NCBI GenBank assembly: GCA_002470465.1
Contig: DKMD01000023.1
Coordinates: 1 to 64,000, forward strand
DNA from: Pluralibacter sp. UBA7423
GTDB taxonomy: Bacteria > Pseudomonadota > Gammaproteobacteria > Enterobacterales > Enterobacteriaceae
Length of the DNA stretch: 64,000 nucleotides
Direction of reading: 5' to 3'
The notes beneath the pieces were generated by a model. It saw only the letters and a list, made by a program, of their open reading frames with translations, was not told where the DNA came from and ran no database searches. Each line of letters starts with the position of its first letter. Within the stretch, counting starts at the first letter, position 1. Shown in pieces: positions 46,811 through 56,720 of this stretch. A program made the position numbers and the translations under genes.

Positions 46811-48051
46811 AAATTTTAGTGTACGGCATTAACTATTCTCCCGAACTGACGGGCATCGGCAAATACACCGGTGAAATGGTGGAGTGGATGGCGCAGCAGG
46901 GCCATGAAGTGCGCGTCATTACTGCGCCGCCTTACTACCCGCAGTGGCAGGTCGGTGAGCGTTACTCCGCCTGGCGCTATCGTCGCGAAGAGGGAGAGGC
47001 GACCGTCTGGCGCTGCCCGCTGTACGTGCCGAAACAGCCTTCGACGCTCAAGCGCCTGATTCACCTCGGCAGCTTTGCGCTCAGCAGCTTTTTCCCGCTG
47101 ATGGCGCAGCGCAGCTGGAAGCCGGACCGCATCATCGGCGTGGTGCCGACGCTGTTTTGCACGCCGGGCATGCGCCTGCTGGCAAAACTTTCCGGTGCCC
47201 GCACGCTGTTGCATATTCAGGATTATGAAGTCGATGCGATGCTTGGCCTCGGCATGGCCGGAAAAGGTAAGGGCGGGGTGGTGGCGAAGCTTGCCAGCCG
47301 CTTTGAGCGCAGCGGCCTGCACGGCGTCGATAACGTCTCCACCATCTCGCGCTCAATGATCAATAAAGCGCAGGAGAAAGGCGTGGCGACGGACAAACTC
47401 ATTTTCTTCCCGAACTGGTCGGAAGTGGCGCGTTTTCGCGACGTCAATCCAACCCAGGTCGCGGTGCTGCGTGAGCAGCTCGGTCTGCCCGCAGATCAAA
47501 AAATTGTGCTCTATTCCGGCAACATCGGCGAAAAGCAGGGGCTGGAAAACGTCGTGGCGGCAGCAGAGCAGCTTCAGGATAAACCCTGGCTGTTCGTGAT
47601 TGTCGGCCAGGGCGGCGGCAAAGCGCGGCTGGAGAAACTTGTCGCCGAACGCGGATTGCGCAATGTGCGCTTCTTCCCGCTGCAGTCTTACGAAGCGTTA
47701 CCCGCCTTGCTGAAAATGGCGGACTGTCATCTGGTCATCCAGAAGCGCGGCGCAGCGGACGCGGTGCTGCCGTCGAAGCTGACCAATATTCTTGCGGTAG
47801 GCGGCAATGCGGTGATTACCGCCGAAGCTGAAACCGAGCTTGGCCAGCTGTGTGAGGCGCATCCGGGCATTGCGGTCTGCGTGGAGCCGGAGTTGGTCAC
47901 GGCGCTGGTCGACGGTATCGAACGCGCACTTGCCATGCCGCAGCACAACGCCATTGCGGCCGAGTACGCCGGGCGCACGCTCGAAAAATCGAACGTGCTG
48001 ACACACTTTATCAACGCTATTTCGTCTAATGACGTCGGGGTTACGTTATGA
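46807..48051 (+). CDS. wcaI: colanic acid fucosyltransferase WcaI (GT4)
   Basis: GT-B fold transferase of 414 residues (E. coli 407). N-terminal [23 protein letters not shown] is the acceptor-side glycine-rich loop. The C-terminal domain has [17 protein letters not shown], and the [33 protein letters not shown] donor site. E. coli WcaI adds fucose to undecaprenyl-PP-glucose, the first sugar after WcaJ. It overlaps gmm and cpsB by four bases, so the three are coupled. Confidence 0.93.
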   Translation: MKILVYGINYSPELTGIGKYTGEMVEWMAQQGHEVRVITAPPYYPQWQVGERYSAWRYRREEGEATVWRCPLYVPKQPSTLKRLIHLGSFALSSFFPLMAQRSWKPDRIIGVVPTLFCTPGMRLLAKLSGARTLLHIQDYEVDAMLGLGMAGKGKGGVVAKLASRFERSGLHGVDNVSTISRSMINKAQEKGVATDKLIFFPNWSEVARFRDVNPTQVAVLREQLGLPADQKIVLYSGNIGEKQGLENVVAAAEQLQDKPWLFVIVGQGGGKARLEKLVAERGLRNVRFFPLQSYEALPALLKMADCHLVIQKRGAADAVLPSKLTNILAVGGNAVITAEAETELGQLCEAHPGIAVCVEPELVTALVDGIERALAMPQHNAIAAEYAGRTLEKSNVLTHFINAISSNDVGVTL

Positions 48052-49484
48052 GTCAGACTCAACTCTTTCCGGTAGTGATGGCCGGTGGCTCCGGCAGCCG
48101 TTTGTGGCCGCTCTCCCGGGTGCTTTATCCCAAACAGTTTCTGTGCCTGAAAGGCGAGCTGACCATGCTGCAGGCCACCATCAACCGCCTGAACGGCGTG
48201 GAGTGCGAAAGCCCGGTGGTTATCTGCAATGAGCAGCACCGTTTTATCGTCGCCGAACAGCTGCGCAAGCTGAACAAGCTTACCGAAAACATCATTCTGG
48301 AGCCTGCGGGTCGTAACACTGCTCCGGCGATTGCGCTGGCGGCGCTGGCTGCCCGTCGCAGCTGCCCGAACGGCGATCCGCTGATGCTGGTCCTCGCCGC
48401 TGACCACGTGATTCAGGATGAAGAAGCGTTCCGTCAGGCGGTACGCAATGCGGTGCCGTATGCTGAAAGCGGCAAGCTGGTGACCTTCGGGATCGTGCCG
48501 AACCTGCCGGAAACCGGCTACGGCTACATTCGGCGTGGCGAAGTCAGCCCGGGCGAAAAAGATGCCGTGGCGTTTGATGTCGCCCAGTTTGTTGAAAAAC
48601 CGAATCTTGAGACCGCCCAGGCCTACGTCTCCGGCGGCGACTATTACTGGAACAGCGGCATGTTCCTGTTCCGCGCCGGGCGCTATCTGGAAGAACTCGG
48701 CAAATTCCGCCCGGACATTCTTCAGGCCTGCGAGCAGGCGATGAGCGTGGTGGATCCTGACCTTGATTTTGTCCGCGTCGACGAAGCCGCATTTCTGGCG
48801 TGCCCGGAAGAGTCCGTCGACTATGCCGTCATGGAGCGCACGGCGGATGCCGTCGTGGTGCCAATGGATGCGGGCTGGAGCGACGTGGGCTCCTGGTCTT
48901 CGCTGTGGGAAATCAGCAATCACACTTCCGAGGGCAACGTTCACCACGGCGATGTGATCAGCCACAAAACTGAAAACAGCTACGTGTATGCCGAGTCCGG
49001 GCTGGTAACCACCGTCGGCGTAAAAGATTTAGTTGTGGTGCAGACCAAAGACGCGGTGCTGATTGCCGACCGCAATGCGGTGCAGGACGTCAAAAAAGTG
49101 GTGGAAAAAATCAAGGCCGATGGCCGCCATGAGCACCACATTCACCGCGAAGTCTATCGCCCGTGGGGGAAATATGACTCCATCGATTCCGGCGAGCGCT
49201 ATCAGGTGAAACGCATCACCGTCAAGCCTGGGGAAGGGCTGTCGGTGCAGATGCATCATCACCGCGCGGAGCACTGGATTATCGTGGCGGGCACCGCAAA
49301 GGTGACCATCAACGAGGAAGTGAAGCTGCTCGGCGAAAACGAATCTATCTACATTCCGCTGGGCGCCACGCACTGCCTGGAAAATCCCGGCAAGATCCCG
49401 CTCGACCTGATTGAGGTTCGCTCCGGATCGTATCTCGAAGAAGACGACATCGTGCGCTACGCCGACAGGTACGGGCGCGTGTAG
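48048..49484 (+). CDS. cpsB: mannose-1-phosphate guanylyltransferase CpsB (ManC)
   Basis: Makes GDP-mannose from GTP and mannose 1-phosphate for gmd. It has 478 residues as in E. coli. The nucleotidyltransferase signature [15 protein letters not shown] is at 9-23, FVEKPN near 182 and the acceptor [19 protein letters not shown] further on. The C-terminal cupin (about 345-478), with [19 protein letters not shown], is the phosphomannose isomerase type II domain; whether it is active here is unknown. A BIME separates it from cpsG. Confidence 0.97.
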   Translation: MSQTQLFPVVMAGGSGSRLWPLSRVLYPKQFLCLKGELTMLQATINRLNGVECESPVVICNEQHRFIVAEQLRKLNKLTENIILEPAGRNTAPAIALAALAARRSCPNGDPLMLVLAADHVIQDEEAFRQAVRNAVPYAESGKLVTFGIVPNLPETGYGYIRRGEVSPGEKDAVAFDVAQFVEKPNLETAQAYVSGGDYYWNSGMFLFRAGRYLEELGKFRPDILQACEQAMSVVDPDLDFVRVDEAAFLACPEESVDYAVMERTADAVVVPMDAGWSDVGSWSSLWEISNHTSEGNVHHGDVISHKTENSYVYAESGLVTTVGVKDLVVVQTKDAVLIADRNAVQDVKKVVEKIKADGRHEHHIHREVYRPWGKYDSIDSGERYQVKRITVKPGEGLSVQMHHHRAEHWIIVAGTAKVTINEEVKLLGENESIYIPLGATHCLENPGKIPLDLIEVRSGSYLEEDDIVRYADRYGRV

Positions 49485-49492
49485 CGCCTGAG

Positions 49493-49559
49493 TTGCCGGA
49501 TGCGCGTTGCTTATCCGGCCTACAGACCGTAGGCCCGGTAAACGGAGCGCCACCGGGCA
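49493..49559. repeat. REP/BIME unit between cpsB and cpsG
   Basis: TTGCCGGATGCGCGTTGCTT with ATCCGGCCTACAG faces CCGTAGGCCCGGTAAACGG with GCGCCACCGGGCAA. It sits inside the colanic operon in the 146-bp cpsB-cpsG gap, where it could stabilise upstream mRNA. Confidence 0.85.
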
Positions 49560-49630
49560 ATAAATTCCACATCAATCAATAAGGCTCATGAAGAGTCAGG
49601 GCTGACTGCTGCCTGAAGAAGGGTAAAACG

Positions 49631-51001
49631 ATGAATAAATTAACCTGTTTTAAAGCCTACGACATTCGCGGCAAGCTGGGTGAAGAGCTTAATGAAGACA
49701 TTGCCTGGCGTATTGGCCGCGCCTACGGCGAATACCTGAAGCCGAAAACCATCGTGCTTGGCGGCGACGTTCGCCTGACCAGCGAATCCTTAAAAATGGC
49801 GCTGGCGAAGGGCCTGCGCGATGCAGGCGTTGACGTGCTGGATATTGGCCTGTCCGGTACCGAAGAGATCTATTTTGCCACCTTCCACCTTGGCGTAGAC
49901 GGTGGGATTGAAGTTACCGCCAGCCACAACCCGATGGACTATAACGGCATGAAGCTGGTGCGCGAAGGCGCTCGCCCCATCAGCGGTGATACCGGTCTGC
50001 GCGACGTACAGCGCCTTGCGGAAGCTAACGACTTCCCGAAGGTTTCTGAATCACAGCGCGGCAGCTACCAAAAAATCGATCTGCGTAAAGCCTATATCGA
50101 TCATCTGCTCGGCTATATCGACGTCGCCAACCTGAAGCCGCTGAAGCTGGTGATTAACTCCGGCAATGGCGCAGCGGGGCCGGTTATCGATGCGCTTGAA
50201 GCCCGCTTTAAGGCGCTGAATGTGCCCGTAACGTTTGTCAAAGTGCACAACACCCCGGACGGCAATTTCCCGAACGGTATTCCGAACCCGCTGCTGCCGG
50301 AGTGTCGCGACGATACCCGCAATGCGGTGATCGAGCACAAAGCAGACATGGGCATCGCTTTTGACGGTGACTTTGACCGCTGCTTCCTGTTCGACGAAAA
50401 AGGCCAGTTTATTGAGGGTTATTACATCGTCGGCCTGCTGGCGGCAGCCTTCCTCGAAAAACAGCCGGGCGAGCGCATCATCCACGATCCGCGTCTTTCG
50501 TGGAACACCGTGGACGTGGTTGAAGCGGCGGGCGGCACGCCGGTGATGTCGAAAACCGGGCACGCCTTTATCAAAGAACGCATGCGTCAGGAAGATGCCA
50601 TCTACGGCGGCGAAATGAGCGCTCATCACTACTTCCGTGATTTTGCCTACTGCGACAGCGGGATGATCCCGTGGCTGCTGGTGACCGAGCTGCTGTGCCT
50701 GAAGGGCAAAACGCTCGGCGAACTGGTGCGTGACCGCATGGCGGCCTTCCCGGCGAGCGGGGAAATCAACAGCAAGCTGGCGGACCCGGGCACCTCTATT
50801 GCCCGCGTGGAGCAGCATTTCGCCGAACATGCGCTGGAGATTGACCGCACCGACGGCATCAGCCTGGCGTTTGCTGACTGGCGCTTCAATCTGCGTTCGT
50901 CGAACACCGAGCCGGTTGTGCGTCTGAACGTCGAGTCGCGCGGCGATGCTTCGCTGATGGAAGCCCGAACGAAGGACATTCTGGCGCTGCTGAATCAGTA
51001 A
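49631..51001 (+). CDS. cpsG: phosphomannomutase CpsG (ManB)
   Basis: Alpha-D-phosphohexomutase converting mannose 6-phosphate to mannose 1-phosphate. It has 456 residues as in E. coli. The active-site phosphoserine loop [14 protein letters not shown] has Ser98, the Mg2+ loop is [10 protein letters not shown] near 238-247, the sugar-binding loop is [10 protein letters not shown] near 319 and the phosphate-binding RSSNTEP near the C-terminus. It supplies cpsB. Confidence 0.97.
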   Translation: MNKLTCFKAYDIRGKLGEELNEDIAWRIGRAYGEYLKPKTIVLGGDVRLTSESLKMALAKGLRDAGVDVLDIGLSGTEEIYFATFHLGVDGGIEVTASHNPMDYNGMKLVREGARPISGDTGLRDVQRLAEANDFPKVSESQRGSYQKIDLRKAYIDHLLGYIDVANLKPLKLVINSGNGAAGPVIDALEARFKALNVPVTFVKVHNTPDGNFPNGIPNPLLPECRDDTRNAVIEHKADMGIAFDGDFDRCFLFDEKGQFIEGYYIVGLLAAAFLEKQPGERIIHDPRLSWNTVDVVEAAGGTPVMSKTGHAFIKERMRQEDAIYGGEMSAHHYFRDFAYCDSGMIPWLLVTELLCLKGKTLGELVRDRMAAFPASGEINSKLADPGTSIARVEQHFAEHALEIDRTDGISLAFADWRFNLRSSNTEPVVRLNVESRGDASLMEARTKDILALLNQ

Positions 51002-51008
51002 CGTGTGG

Positions 51009-51158
51009 CCCCTCACCCCGGCCCTCTCCCCGGAGGGGCGAGGGGGAAGGTCAAGACCGGGATATGCTCCGGCTCGCTTTTTCAACTGTCATGACGAGTG
51101 AAAAAGCCTGATGCCTGTCCCGGTCCGTCCCCTCACCCTCAGGGGAGAGGGGGAGGGG
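51009..51158. repeat. G-rich inverted repeat pair, cpsG-wcaJ gap
   Basis: A full forward unit at 51009-51046 (CCCCTCACCCCGGCCCTCTC, then its complement) and a shorter, degraded unit at 51129-51158 (CCCTCACCCTCAGGGGAGAG). Same family as 38917, 44126 and 54076. The gap is 182 bp, the longest inside the operon. Confidence 0.75.
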
Positions 51159-51183
51159 AATGCTATCAACAACAGGAACAACG

Positions 51184-52578
51184 ATGACAACTCTAAGAAA
51201 GCGCGAGAGAGCCAAAACGAATGCATCGTTAATCTCAATGGTGCAGCGGTTCTCCGACATAACCATTATGTTCGGCGGGCTGTGGGTGGTCTGCAAAGGG
51301 GCTGCACTGCCGTTTTCCTATCTGCATCTGCTGATGGCGCTGATTGCGCTGGTCGTTTTTCAGATGATTGGCGGAATGACAGATTTTTATCGCTCATGGC
51401 GCGGCGTGCGCATGACAACAGAACTGCTCTTACTCCTGCAAAACTGGACGTTAGCGCTGGTGCTTTGCGCCGGGGTGCTGGCGTTCAACACTGATTTTAA
51501 TGACAGCTTCGCCCTGTGGCTTGCCTGGTACCTGCTGAGCACCTGTGGAATGGTGGCCTGTCGCGGCTTTATCCGCTTCGGCGTTGGCTGGCTGCGCAAC
51601 CGTGGCTACAACATTCGCCAGGTGGCCGTTGCGGGCGATATGCCTGCCGGGCAGCTGTTGCTCGACAGCTTCCGCAACCAGCCCTGGCTGGGGTTTGAAG
51701 TGGTCGGCAGCTATCACGATCCGAAACCTGGCGGTGTGCACGCGGACTGGGCCGGGAACTATGAGCAACTGCTGGAAGACGCCCGCGCAGGCAAAATTCA
51801 CAACGTCTATATAGCCCTGGCGATGCAGGAAGAAGCCTGCATCAAAGAGCTGGTACGCGAGCTGGCGGATACCACCTGCTCGGTGATCCTCATTCCGGAC
51901 GTGTTTACCTTCAACATTCTCCATTCCCGCATCGATGAAGTGAACGGCGTGCCGGTGGTGCCGCTGTACGACACGCCGCTCTCCGGCCTGAACCGCGTGC
52001 TCAAGCGGGTGGAAGATATCGTGCTGTCGTCGCTGATTTTGCTGCTGATCTCCCCGGTGCTGGCCTGCATCGCGCTGGCCGTGAAGCTTACCTCACCGGG
52101 CCCGGTTATCTTCCGTCAGACCCGCTACGGCATGGACGGCAAGCCGATCAAGGTATGGAAGTTCCGTTCGATGCGAGTAATGGAGAACGATGCGGTGGTG
52201 ACCCAGGCCACGCAAAACGATCCGCGCGTGACGCCGGTGGGGAACTTCCTGCGTCGTACCTCGCTTGATGAGCTGCCGCAGTTTATCAACGTGCTGACTG
52301 GCGGGATGTCCATCGTGGGCCCACGTCCGCATGCTGTGGCGCACAACGAAGAGTATCGCCAGCTGATTGAGGGCTACATGCTGCGCCATAAGGTGAAACC
52401 AGGTATTACCGGCTGGGCGCAAATCAACGGCTGGCGCGGGGAAACTGACACCCTCGAGAAAATGGAAAAGCGTATCGAATTCGACCTCGAATACATTCGC
52501 GAATGGAGCCTGTGGTTCGATATTCGTATTGTTTTCCTGACTATTTTCAAAGGCTTTGTTAACAAAGCAGCGTATTGA
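51184..52578 (+). CDS. wcaJ: undecaprenyl-phosphate glucose phosphotransferase WcaJ
   Basis: Initiating polyisoprenyl-phosphate hexose-1-phosphate transferase that loads glucose 1-phosphate on undecaprenyl phosphate. The start after AACAGGAACAACG gives 464 residues, the E. coli length; the frame opens eight codons earlier. N-terminal TM helices span about 15-140, a CoA-binding-like domain about 150-260, then the hydrophobic re-entrant helix VLSSLILLLISPVLACIALAV and the catalytic domain with SPGPVIFRQTRYGMDG, KVWKFRSM, LRRTSLDELPQ and PGITGWAQ. It is a common site of mucoidy loss; here it is intact. Confidence 0.96.
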   Translation: MTTLRKRERAKTNASLISMVQRFSDITIMFGGLWVVCKGAALPFSYLHLLMALIALVVFQMIGGMTDFYRSWRGVRMTTELLLLLQNWTLALVLCAGVLAFNTDFNDSFALWLAWYLLSTCGMVACRGFIRFGVGWLRNRGYNIRQVAVAGDMPAGQLLLDSFRNQPWLGFEVVGSYHDPKPGGVHADWAGNYEQLLEDARAGKIHNVYIALAMQEEACIKELVRELADTTCSVILIPDVFTFNILHSRIDEVNGVPVVPLYDTPLSGLNRVLKRVEDIVLSSLILLLISPVLACIALAVKLTSPGPVIFRQTRYGMDGKPIKVWKFRSMRVMENDAVVTQATQNDPRVTPVGNFLRRTSLDELPQFINVLTGGMSIVGPRPHAVAHNEEYRQLIEGYMLRHKVKPGITGWAQINGWRGETDTLEKMEKRIEFDLEYIREWSLWFDIRIVFLTIFKGFVNKAAY

Positions 52579-52587
52579 GGTAGCGGC

Positions 52588-54066
52588 ATGAGCCTGAGAG
52601 AGAAAACCATCAGCGGGGCGAAGTGGTCCGCCATGGCGACCGTAATCATCATCGGCCTCGGGCTGGTGCAGATGACGGTGCTGGCGCGCATCATCGACAA
52701 TCACCAGTTCGGGCTACTGACCGTGTCGCTGGTGATCATCGCCCTGGCCGATACGCTGTCGGATTTTGGTATCGCCAATTCGATTATCCAGCGCAAAGAA
52801 ATCAGCCATCTCGAGCTGACCACGCTCTACTGGCTTAACGTTGGGCTCGGCATTGTGGTGTTTGTGCTGGTGTTTAGCCTGAGCGGTGCGATCGCAGACG
52901 TATTGCACAACCCGGATCTGGCGCCGTTGATGCGCACGCTGTCGTTTGCCTTTGTGGTGATCCCGCACGGGCAGCAGTTCCGCGCGCTGATGCAAAAGGA
53001 GCTGGAGTTCAACAAGATTGGCATGATTGAAACCTCCGCCGTGCTGGCGGGGTTCACCTTTACCGTGGTGAGCGCCCATTTCTGGCCGCTGGCGATGACG
53101 GCCATTCTGGGGTATCTGGTGAACAGCGCCGTGCGCACGCTGTTGTTCGGCTGGTTCGGGCGTCGGATTTACCGTCCGGGGCTGCATTTTTCGCTGGCCT
53201 CCGTGTCGTCTAACCTGCGCTTTGGCGCATGGCTTACGGCGGACAGCATCATTAACTACGTGAACACCAACCTTTCGACGCTGGTGCTGGCGCGCATTCT
53301 TGGTGCGAGCGTGGCGGGTGGATACAACCTCGCCTACAACGTCGCCGTTGTGCCGCCGATGAAGCTCAACCCGATTATCACCCGCGTGCTTTTCCCGGCG
53401 TTCGCCAAGATTCAGGACGACACCGCGAAGCTGCGCGTGAACTTTTACAAGCTGCTGTCGGTGGTGGGAATTATCAACTTCCCGGTGTTGCTGGGCCTGA
53501 TGGTGGTCAGCAATAACGTGGTGCCGCTGGTGTTCGGTGAGAAGTGGGTCAGCATCATTCCGATTCTTCAGCTGCTGTGCGTGGTGGGCTTGCTGCGCTC
53601 GGTCGGCAATCCGATTGGCTCGCTGCTGATGGCGAAAGCCCGCGTGGACATCAGCTTCAAGTTCAACGTCTTTAAAACCTTCCTGTTTATTCCGGCGATT
53701 ATCGTCGGCGGCCACCTGGCGGGTGCGCTGGGCGTGACGCTCGGCTTTCTGCTGGTGCAGATCATCAATACCGTTCTCAGCTACTTCGTGATGATCAAGC
53801 CGGTGCTGGGATCGAGCTACCGGGAGTACATCCTGAGCCTGTGGCTGCCGTTTTACCTGTCGCTGCCAACGCTGGCGGTGAGCTACGGGCTTGGCGTGGC
53901 GCTTAACGGCGAACTGCCGCTGCCGTTGCTGCTGGCGGTACAGATTGCCGCGGGCGCGGCGTCGTTCGCACTGATGATTGTCTTCTCGCGGCATCCTCTG
54001 GTGCTGGAGATGAAACGCCAGCTGTGCCGCAGTGAAAAAATGAAAATGCTGCTTCGTGCAGGTTAA
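52588..54066 (+). CDS. wzxC: colanic acid flippase WzxC
   Basis: MOP-superfamily lipid-linked repeat-unit exporter in the inner membrane, 492 residues as in E. coli, with about 12-14 TM helices. N-terminal SLREKTISGAKWSAMATVI and the ISHLELTTLYWLNVGLG segment are characteristic of the WzxC/PST(2) group. It moves the completed undecaprenyl-PP-hexasaccharide to the periplasmic face for WcaD. It begins nine nt after wcaJ. Confidence 0.96.
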   Translation: MSLREKTISGAKWSAMATVIIIGLGLVQMTVLARIIDNHQFGLLTVSLVIIALADTLSDFGIANSIIQRKEISHLELTTLYWLNVGLGIVVFVLVFSLSGAIADVLHNPDLAPLMRTLSFAFVVIPHGQQFRALMQKELEFNKIGMIETSAVLAGFTFTVVSAHFWPLAMTAILGYLVNSAVRTLLFGWFGRRIYRPGLHFSLASVSSNLRFGAWLTADSIINYVNTNLSTLVLARILGASVAGGYNLAYNVAVVPPMKLNPIITRVLFPAFAKIQDDTAKLRVNFYKLLSVVGIINFPVLLGLMVVSNNVVPLVFGEKWVSIIPILQLLCVVGLLRSVGNPIGSLLMAKARVDISFKFNVFKTFLFIPAIIVGGHLAGALGVTLGFLLVQIINTVLSYFVMIKPVLGSSYREYILSLWLPFYLSLPTLAVSYGLGVALNGELPLPLLLAVQIAAGAASFALMIVFSRHPLVLEMKRQLCRSEKMKMLLRAG

Positions 54067-54075
54067 TGCATTCTG

Positions 54076-54192
54076 CCCCTCACCCTAACCCTCTCCCCAA
54101 AGGGGAGAGGGAACTGTCCGGCAACGCGTTTAACCTGCAGCCCGGAACGTCTTTTCTCCCTCGCCCCTTTGGGGAGAGGGCGGGGTGAGGGG
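54076..54192. repeat. G-rich inverted repeat pair, wzxC-wcaK gap
   Basis: CCCCTCACCCTAACCCTCTC with AAAGGGGAGAGGG, spacer, then CCCTCGCCCCTTTGGGGAGA with GGGCGGGGTGAGGGG. It is nearly identical in layout to 38917-39034, including the spacer length of roughly 45-50 nt. Confidence 0.82.
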
Positions 54193-54212
54193 AATATTTG
54201 ATGAGGTCACAT

Positions 54213-55493
54213 ATGAAATTACTGATTCTTGGCAACCATACCTGCGGTAACCGCGGCGACAGCGCTATTTTAAGGGGTTTGCTGGATGCCATTCACACCC
54301 TCAATCCGGACGCTGAAGTGGACGTGATGAGCCGCTACCCGGTCAGCTCTTCGTGGCTGCTGAACCGCCCGGTAATGGGCGATCCGCTCTATACCCAGAT
54401 GAAACAGCACAACAGCGCCGCGGGCGTGATGGGCCGCGTGAAAAAAGTGCTCCGTCGCCGTTATCAGCATCAGGTGCTGCTTTCCCGGGTGACCGACAGC
54501 GGTAAGCTGCGCAATATTGCCATTGCCCAGGGCTTTACCGATTTTGTTCGTCTGCTGGGTAACTATGACGCGATCGTTCAGGTTGGCGGCTCATTCTTTG
54601 TCGATCTCTATGGCGCACCGCAGTTTGAGCATGCGCTCTGCACGTTTATGGCGAAAAAACCGCTCTACATGATTGGGCACAGCGTCGGGCCGTTCCAGGA
54701 TCCGCAGTTTAACCAACTGGCTAACTACGTATTCGGCCAGTGCGATGCGCTGATCCTGCGCGAGTCCGTCAGCCTGAATATGATGGAGCGCAGCGACATC
54801 ACCACGGCCAAAGTTGAGCAGGGCGTGGATACGGCCTGGCTGGTCGATCACCACGATGATGATTTCACCGCCAGCTATGCCGTTGAACACTGGCTGAACA
54901 AAATTGGTCAGCAGAAAGCGGTTGCGGTCACGCTGCGTGAGCTTGCCCCGTTTGATAAACGTCTGGGCACGACGCAGCAGGCTTATGAAGAAGCGTTTGC
55001 CGGCGTGGTTAATCGTATTATCGATGCGGGCTATCAGGTGATTGCGCTCTCCACCTGCACCGGGATTGACAGCTACAACAAAGATGACCGCATGGTGGCG
55101 CTGAACCTGCAAAAGCACATCAGTCACCCGGCGAAATATCATGTGGTGATGGATGAACTCAACGATCTGGAGATGGGCAAAATCCTGGGGGCCTGTGAGC
55201 TTACCGTTGGTACGCGCCTGCATTCGGCCATTATCTCGATGAACTTCAATACCCCGGCGATTGCCATCAACTATGAGCACAAATCCGCCGGGATTATGCA
55301 GCAGCTGGGCATGCCTGAAATGGCGATAGACATTCGTCATCTGCTTGACGGCAGCCTGGAGGCGATGGTGGCGGATACGCTGGGTCAGCTTCCGGCCATC
55401 AACGAACGCCTGCGCATTGCGGTGAAGGCTGAACGTGCGAACGGGATGCAGATGGTGAAATCCGTGCTTGACCGAATCGGGGAGGAGAAATGA
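54213..55493 (+). CDS. wcaK: colanic acid pyruvyl transferase WcaK
   Basis: Polysaccharide pyruvyltransferase (CsaB/PssM-like), adding a pyruvate ketal from phosphoenolpyruvate to the terminal galactose. The assigned ATG gives 426 residues, the E. coli length, and MKLLILGNHTCGNRGDSAIL as the N-terminus. The C-terminal donor-domain motif GACELTVGTRLHSAIISMN and AINYEHKSAG are family hallmarks. AGGTCAC gives a modest Shine-Dalgarno. The stop overlaps wcaL by four bases. Confidence 0.94.
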   Translation: MKLLILGNHTCGNRGDSAILRGLLDAIHTLNPDAEVDVMSRYPVSSSWLLNRPVMGDPLYTQMKQHNSAAGVMGRVKKVLRRRYQHQVLLSRVTDSGKLRNIAIAQGFTDFVRLLGNYDAIVQVGGSFFVDLYGAPQFEHALCTFMAKKPLYMIGHSVGPFQDPQFNQLANYVFGQCDALILRESVSLNMMERSDITTAKVEQGVDTAWLVDHHDDDFTASYAVEHWLNKIGQQKAVAVTLRELAPFDKRLGTTQQAYEEAFAGVVNRIIDAGYQVIALSTCTGIDSYNKDDRMVALNLQKHISHPAKYHVVMDELNDLEMGKILGACELTVGTRLHSAIISMNFNTPAIAINYEHKSAGIMQQLGMPEMAIDIRHLLDGSLEAMVADTLGQLPAINERLRIAVKAERANGMQMVKSVLDRIGEEK

Positions 55494-56710
55494 AGGTTGG
55501 TTTCTTCCTGCTAAAATTCCCGCTGTCGTCAGAAACTTTCGTTTTAAACCAGATCGTGGCGTTCATTGAGATGGGATATGAAGTGGAGATTGTCGCGCTG
55601 CTGAAGGGCGATATGACGAATACCCATGAAGCATTTACGCGCTACGGCCTGGCGCAGAAAACCCGCTGGCTGCAGGATGAGCCAGTGGGGAAGCTGGCAA
55701 AATTACGCTACCGGGCGCTTAACACCCTGAAGGGGCTGTATCGTACAGCCACCTGGCAGGCGCTGAACGCCAGCCGCTACGGGCATGAAGCCCGCCATCT
55801 GATCCTTTCGTCGATTACGGCACAAAATCCCCGACCTTTTCAGGCTGACGTGTTTATCGCCCACTTTGGCCCGGCGGGCGTGACCGCCGCCAAGCTAAGG
55901 GAACTGGGCGTGCTGCGGGGAAAAATCGCCACCGTCTTTCACGGAATTGATATCTCCAGCCGTGATGTGCTCAGCCATTACACCTCTGAGTATCAACAGC
56001 TGTTTCATCGCGGTGACGTGATGCTGCCAATCAGCGATTTGTGGGCCAGACGCCTGCGCACGATGGGCTGTCCGGACGAGAAAATTGTCGTGTCGCGCAT
56101 GGGCGTCAATATGGAACGTTTTACGCTGCGGCCGGTGAAAACGCCGGATGACACTTTACAGATCATTTCCGTCGCACGACTGACGGAGAAGAAAGGGCTG
56201 CATGTGGCAATCGAGGCCTGTCGTCAGCTGAAATCGCGCGGCATGCGCTTTAAGTACAGGATCCTCGGTATTGGGCCCTGGGAGCGCCGTCTGCGCACGC
56301 TCATTGAGCAGTATCAGCTGGAAGATGTGGTTGAAATGCCGGGCTTCAAGCCAAGCCATGAGGTGAAGGCTATGCTCGACGACGCTGATGTATTCCTGCT
56401 GCCGTCGGTGACCGGTGCGGACGGGGATATGGAAGGGATCCCGGTGGCGCTGATGGAAGCGATGGCGGTCGGCATTCCGGTCGTCTCAACGCTACACAGC
56501 GGCATTCCTGAGCTGATAGATGCAGGGGAGTCCGGCTGGCTGGTGCCAGAGAATGATGCCGCCGCGCTGGCCGACAGGCTTCAGGTGCTGGGTAAGGTTG
56601 AAGATCATACGTTGCAGCCCGTCGTCGCCAAAGCGCGCGCCAAAGTCGAAGCTGATTTTAACCAGCAGGTGATTAACTCTCAGTTAGCCAGCCTGCTGCA
56701 AACGCTGTAA
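55490..56710 (+). CDS. wcaL: colanic acid glycosyltransferase WcaL (GT4)
   Basis: GT-B family 4 transferase, 406 residues as in E. coli. N-terminal [23 protein letters not shown] is followed by [12 protein letters not shown]. The donor domain has [20 protein letters not shown] and the E-x7-E-type motif in [22 protein letters not shown]. Galactose transfer in colanic repeat assembly is reported for E. coli. It precedes wcaM by ten nt. Confidence 0.94.
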   Translation: MKVGFFLLKFPLSSETFVLNQIVAFIEMGYEVEIVALLKGDMTNTHEAFTRYGLAQKTRWLQDEPVGKLAKLRYRALNTLKGLYRTATWQALNASRYGHEARHLILSSITAQNPRPFQADVFIAHFGPAGVTAAKLRELGVLRGKIATVFHGIDISSRDVLSHYTSEYQQLFHRGDVMLPISDLWARRLRTMGCPDEKIVVSRMGVNMERFTLRPVKTPDDTLQIISVARLTEKKGLHVAIEACRQLKSRGMRFKYRILGIGPWERRLRTLIEQYQLEDVVEMPGFKPSHEVKAMLDDADVFLLPSVTGADGDMEGIPVALMEAMAVGIPVVSTLHSGIPELIDAGESGWLVPENDAAALADRLQVLGKVEDHTLQPVVAKARAKVEADFNQQVINSQLASLLQTL

Positions 56711-56720
56711 GCGAGGTCGC

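Noticed and set aside
47727..48965. 412-codon open frame antisense to wcaI and cpsB
   Set aside because: Spans the overlap of two well-supported genes on the other strand and shows no recognisable domain.
52714..53994. 426-codon open frame antisense to wzxC
   Set aside because: Extremely His/Gln/Arg-rich translation complementary to a hydrophobic membrane protein; no ribosome-binding site or domain.
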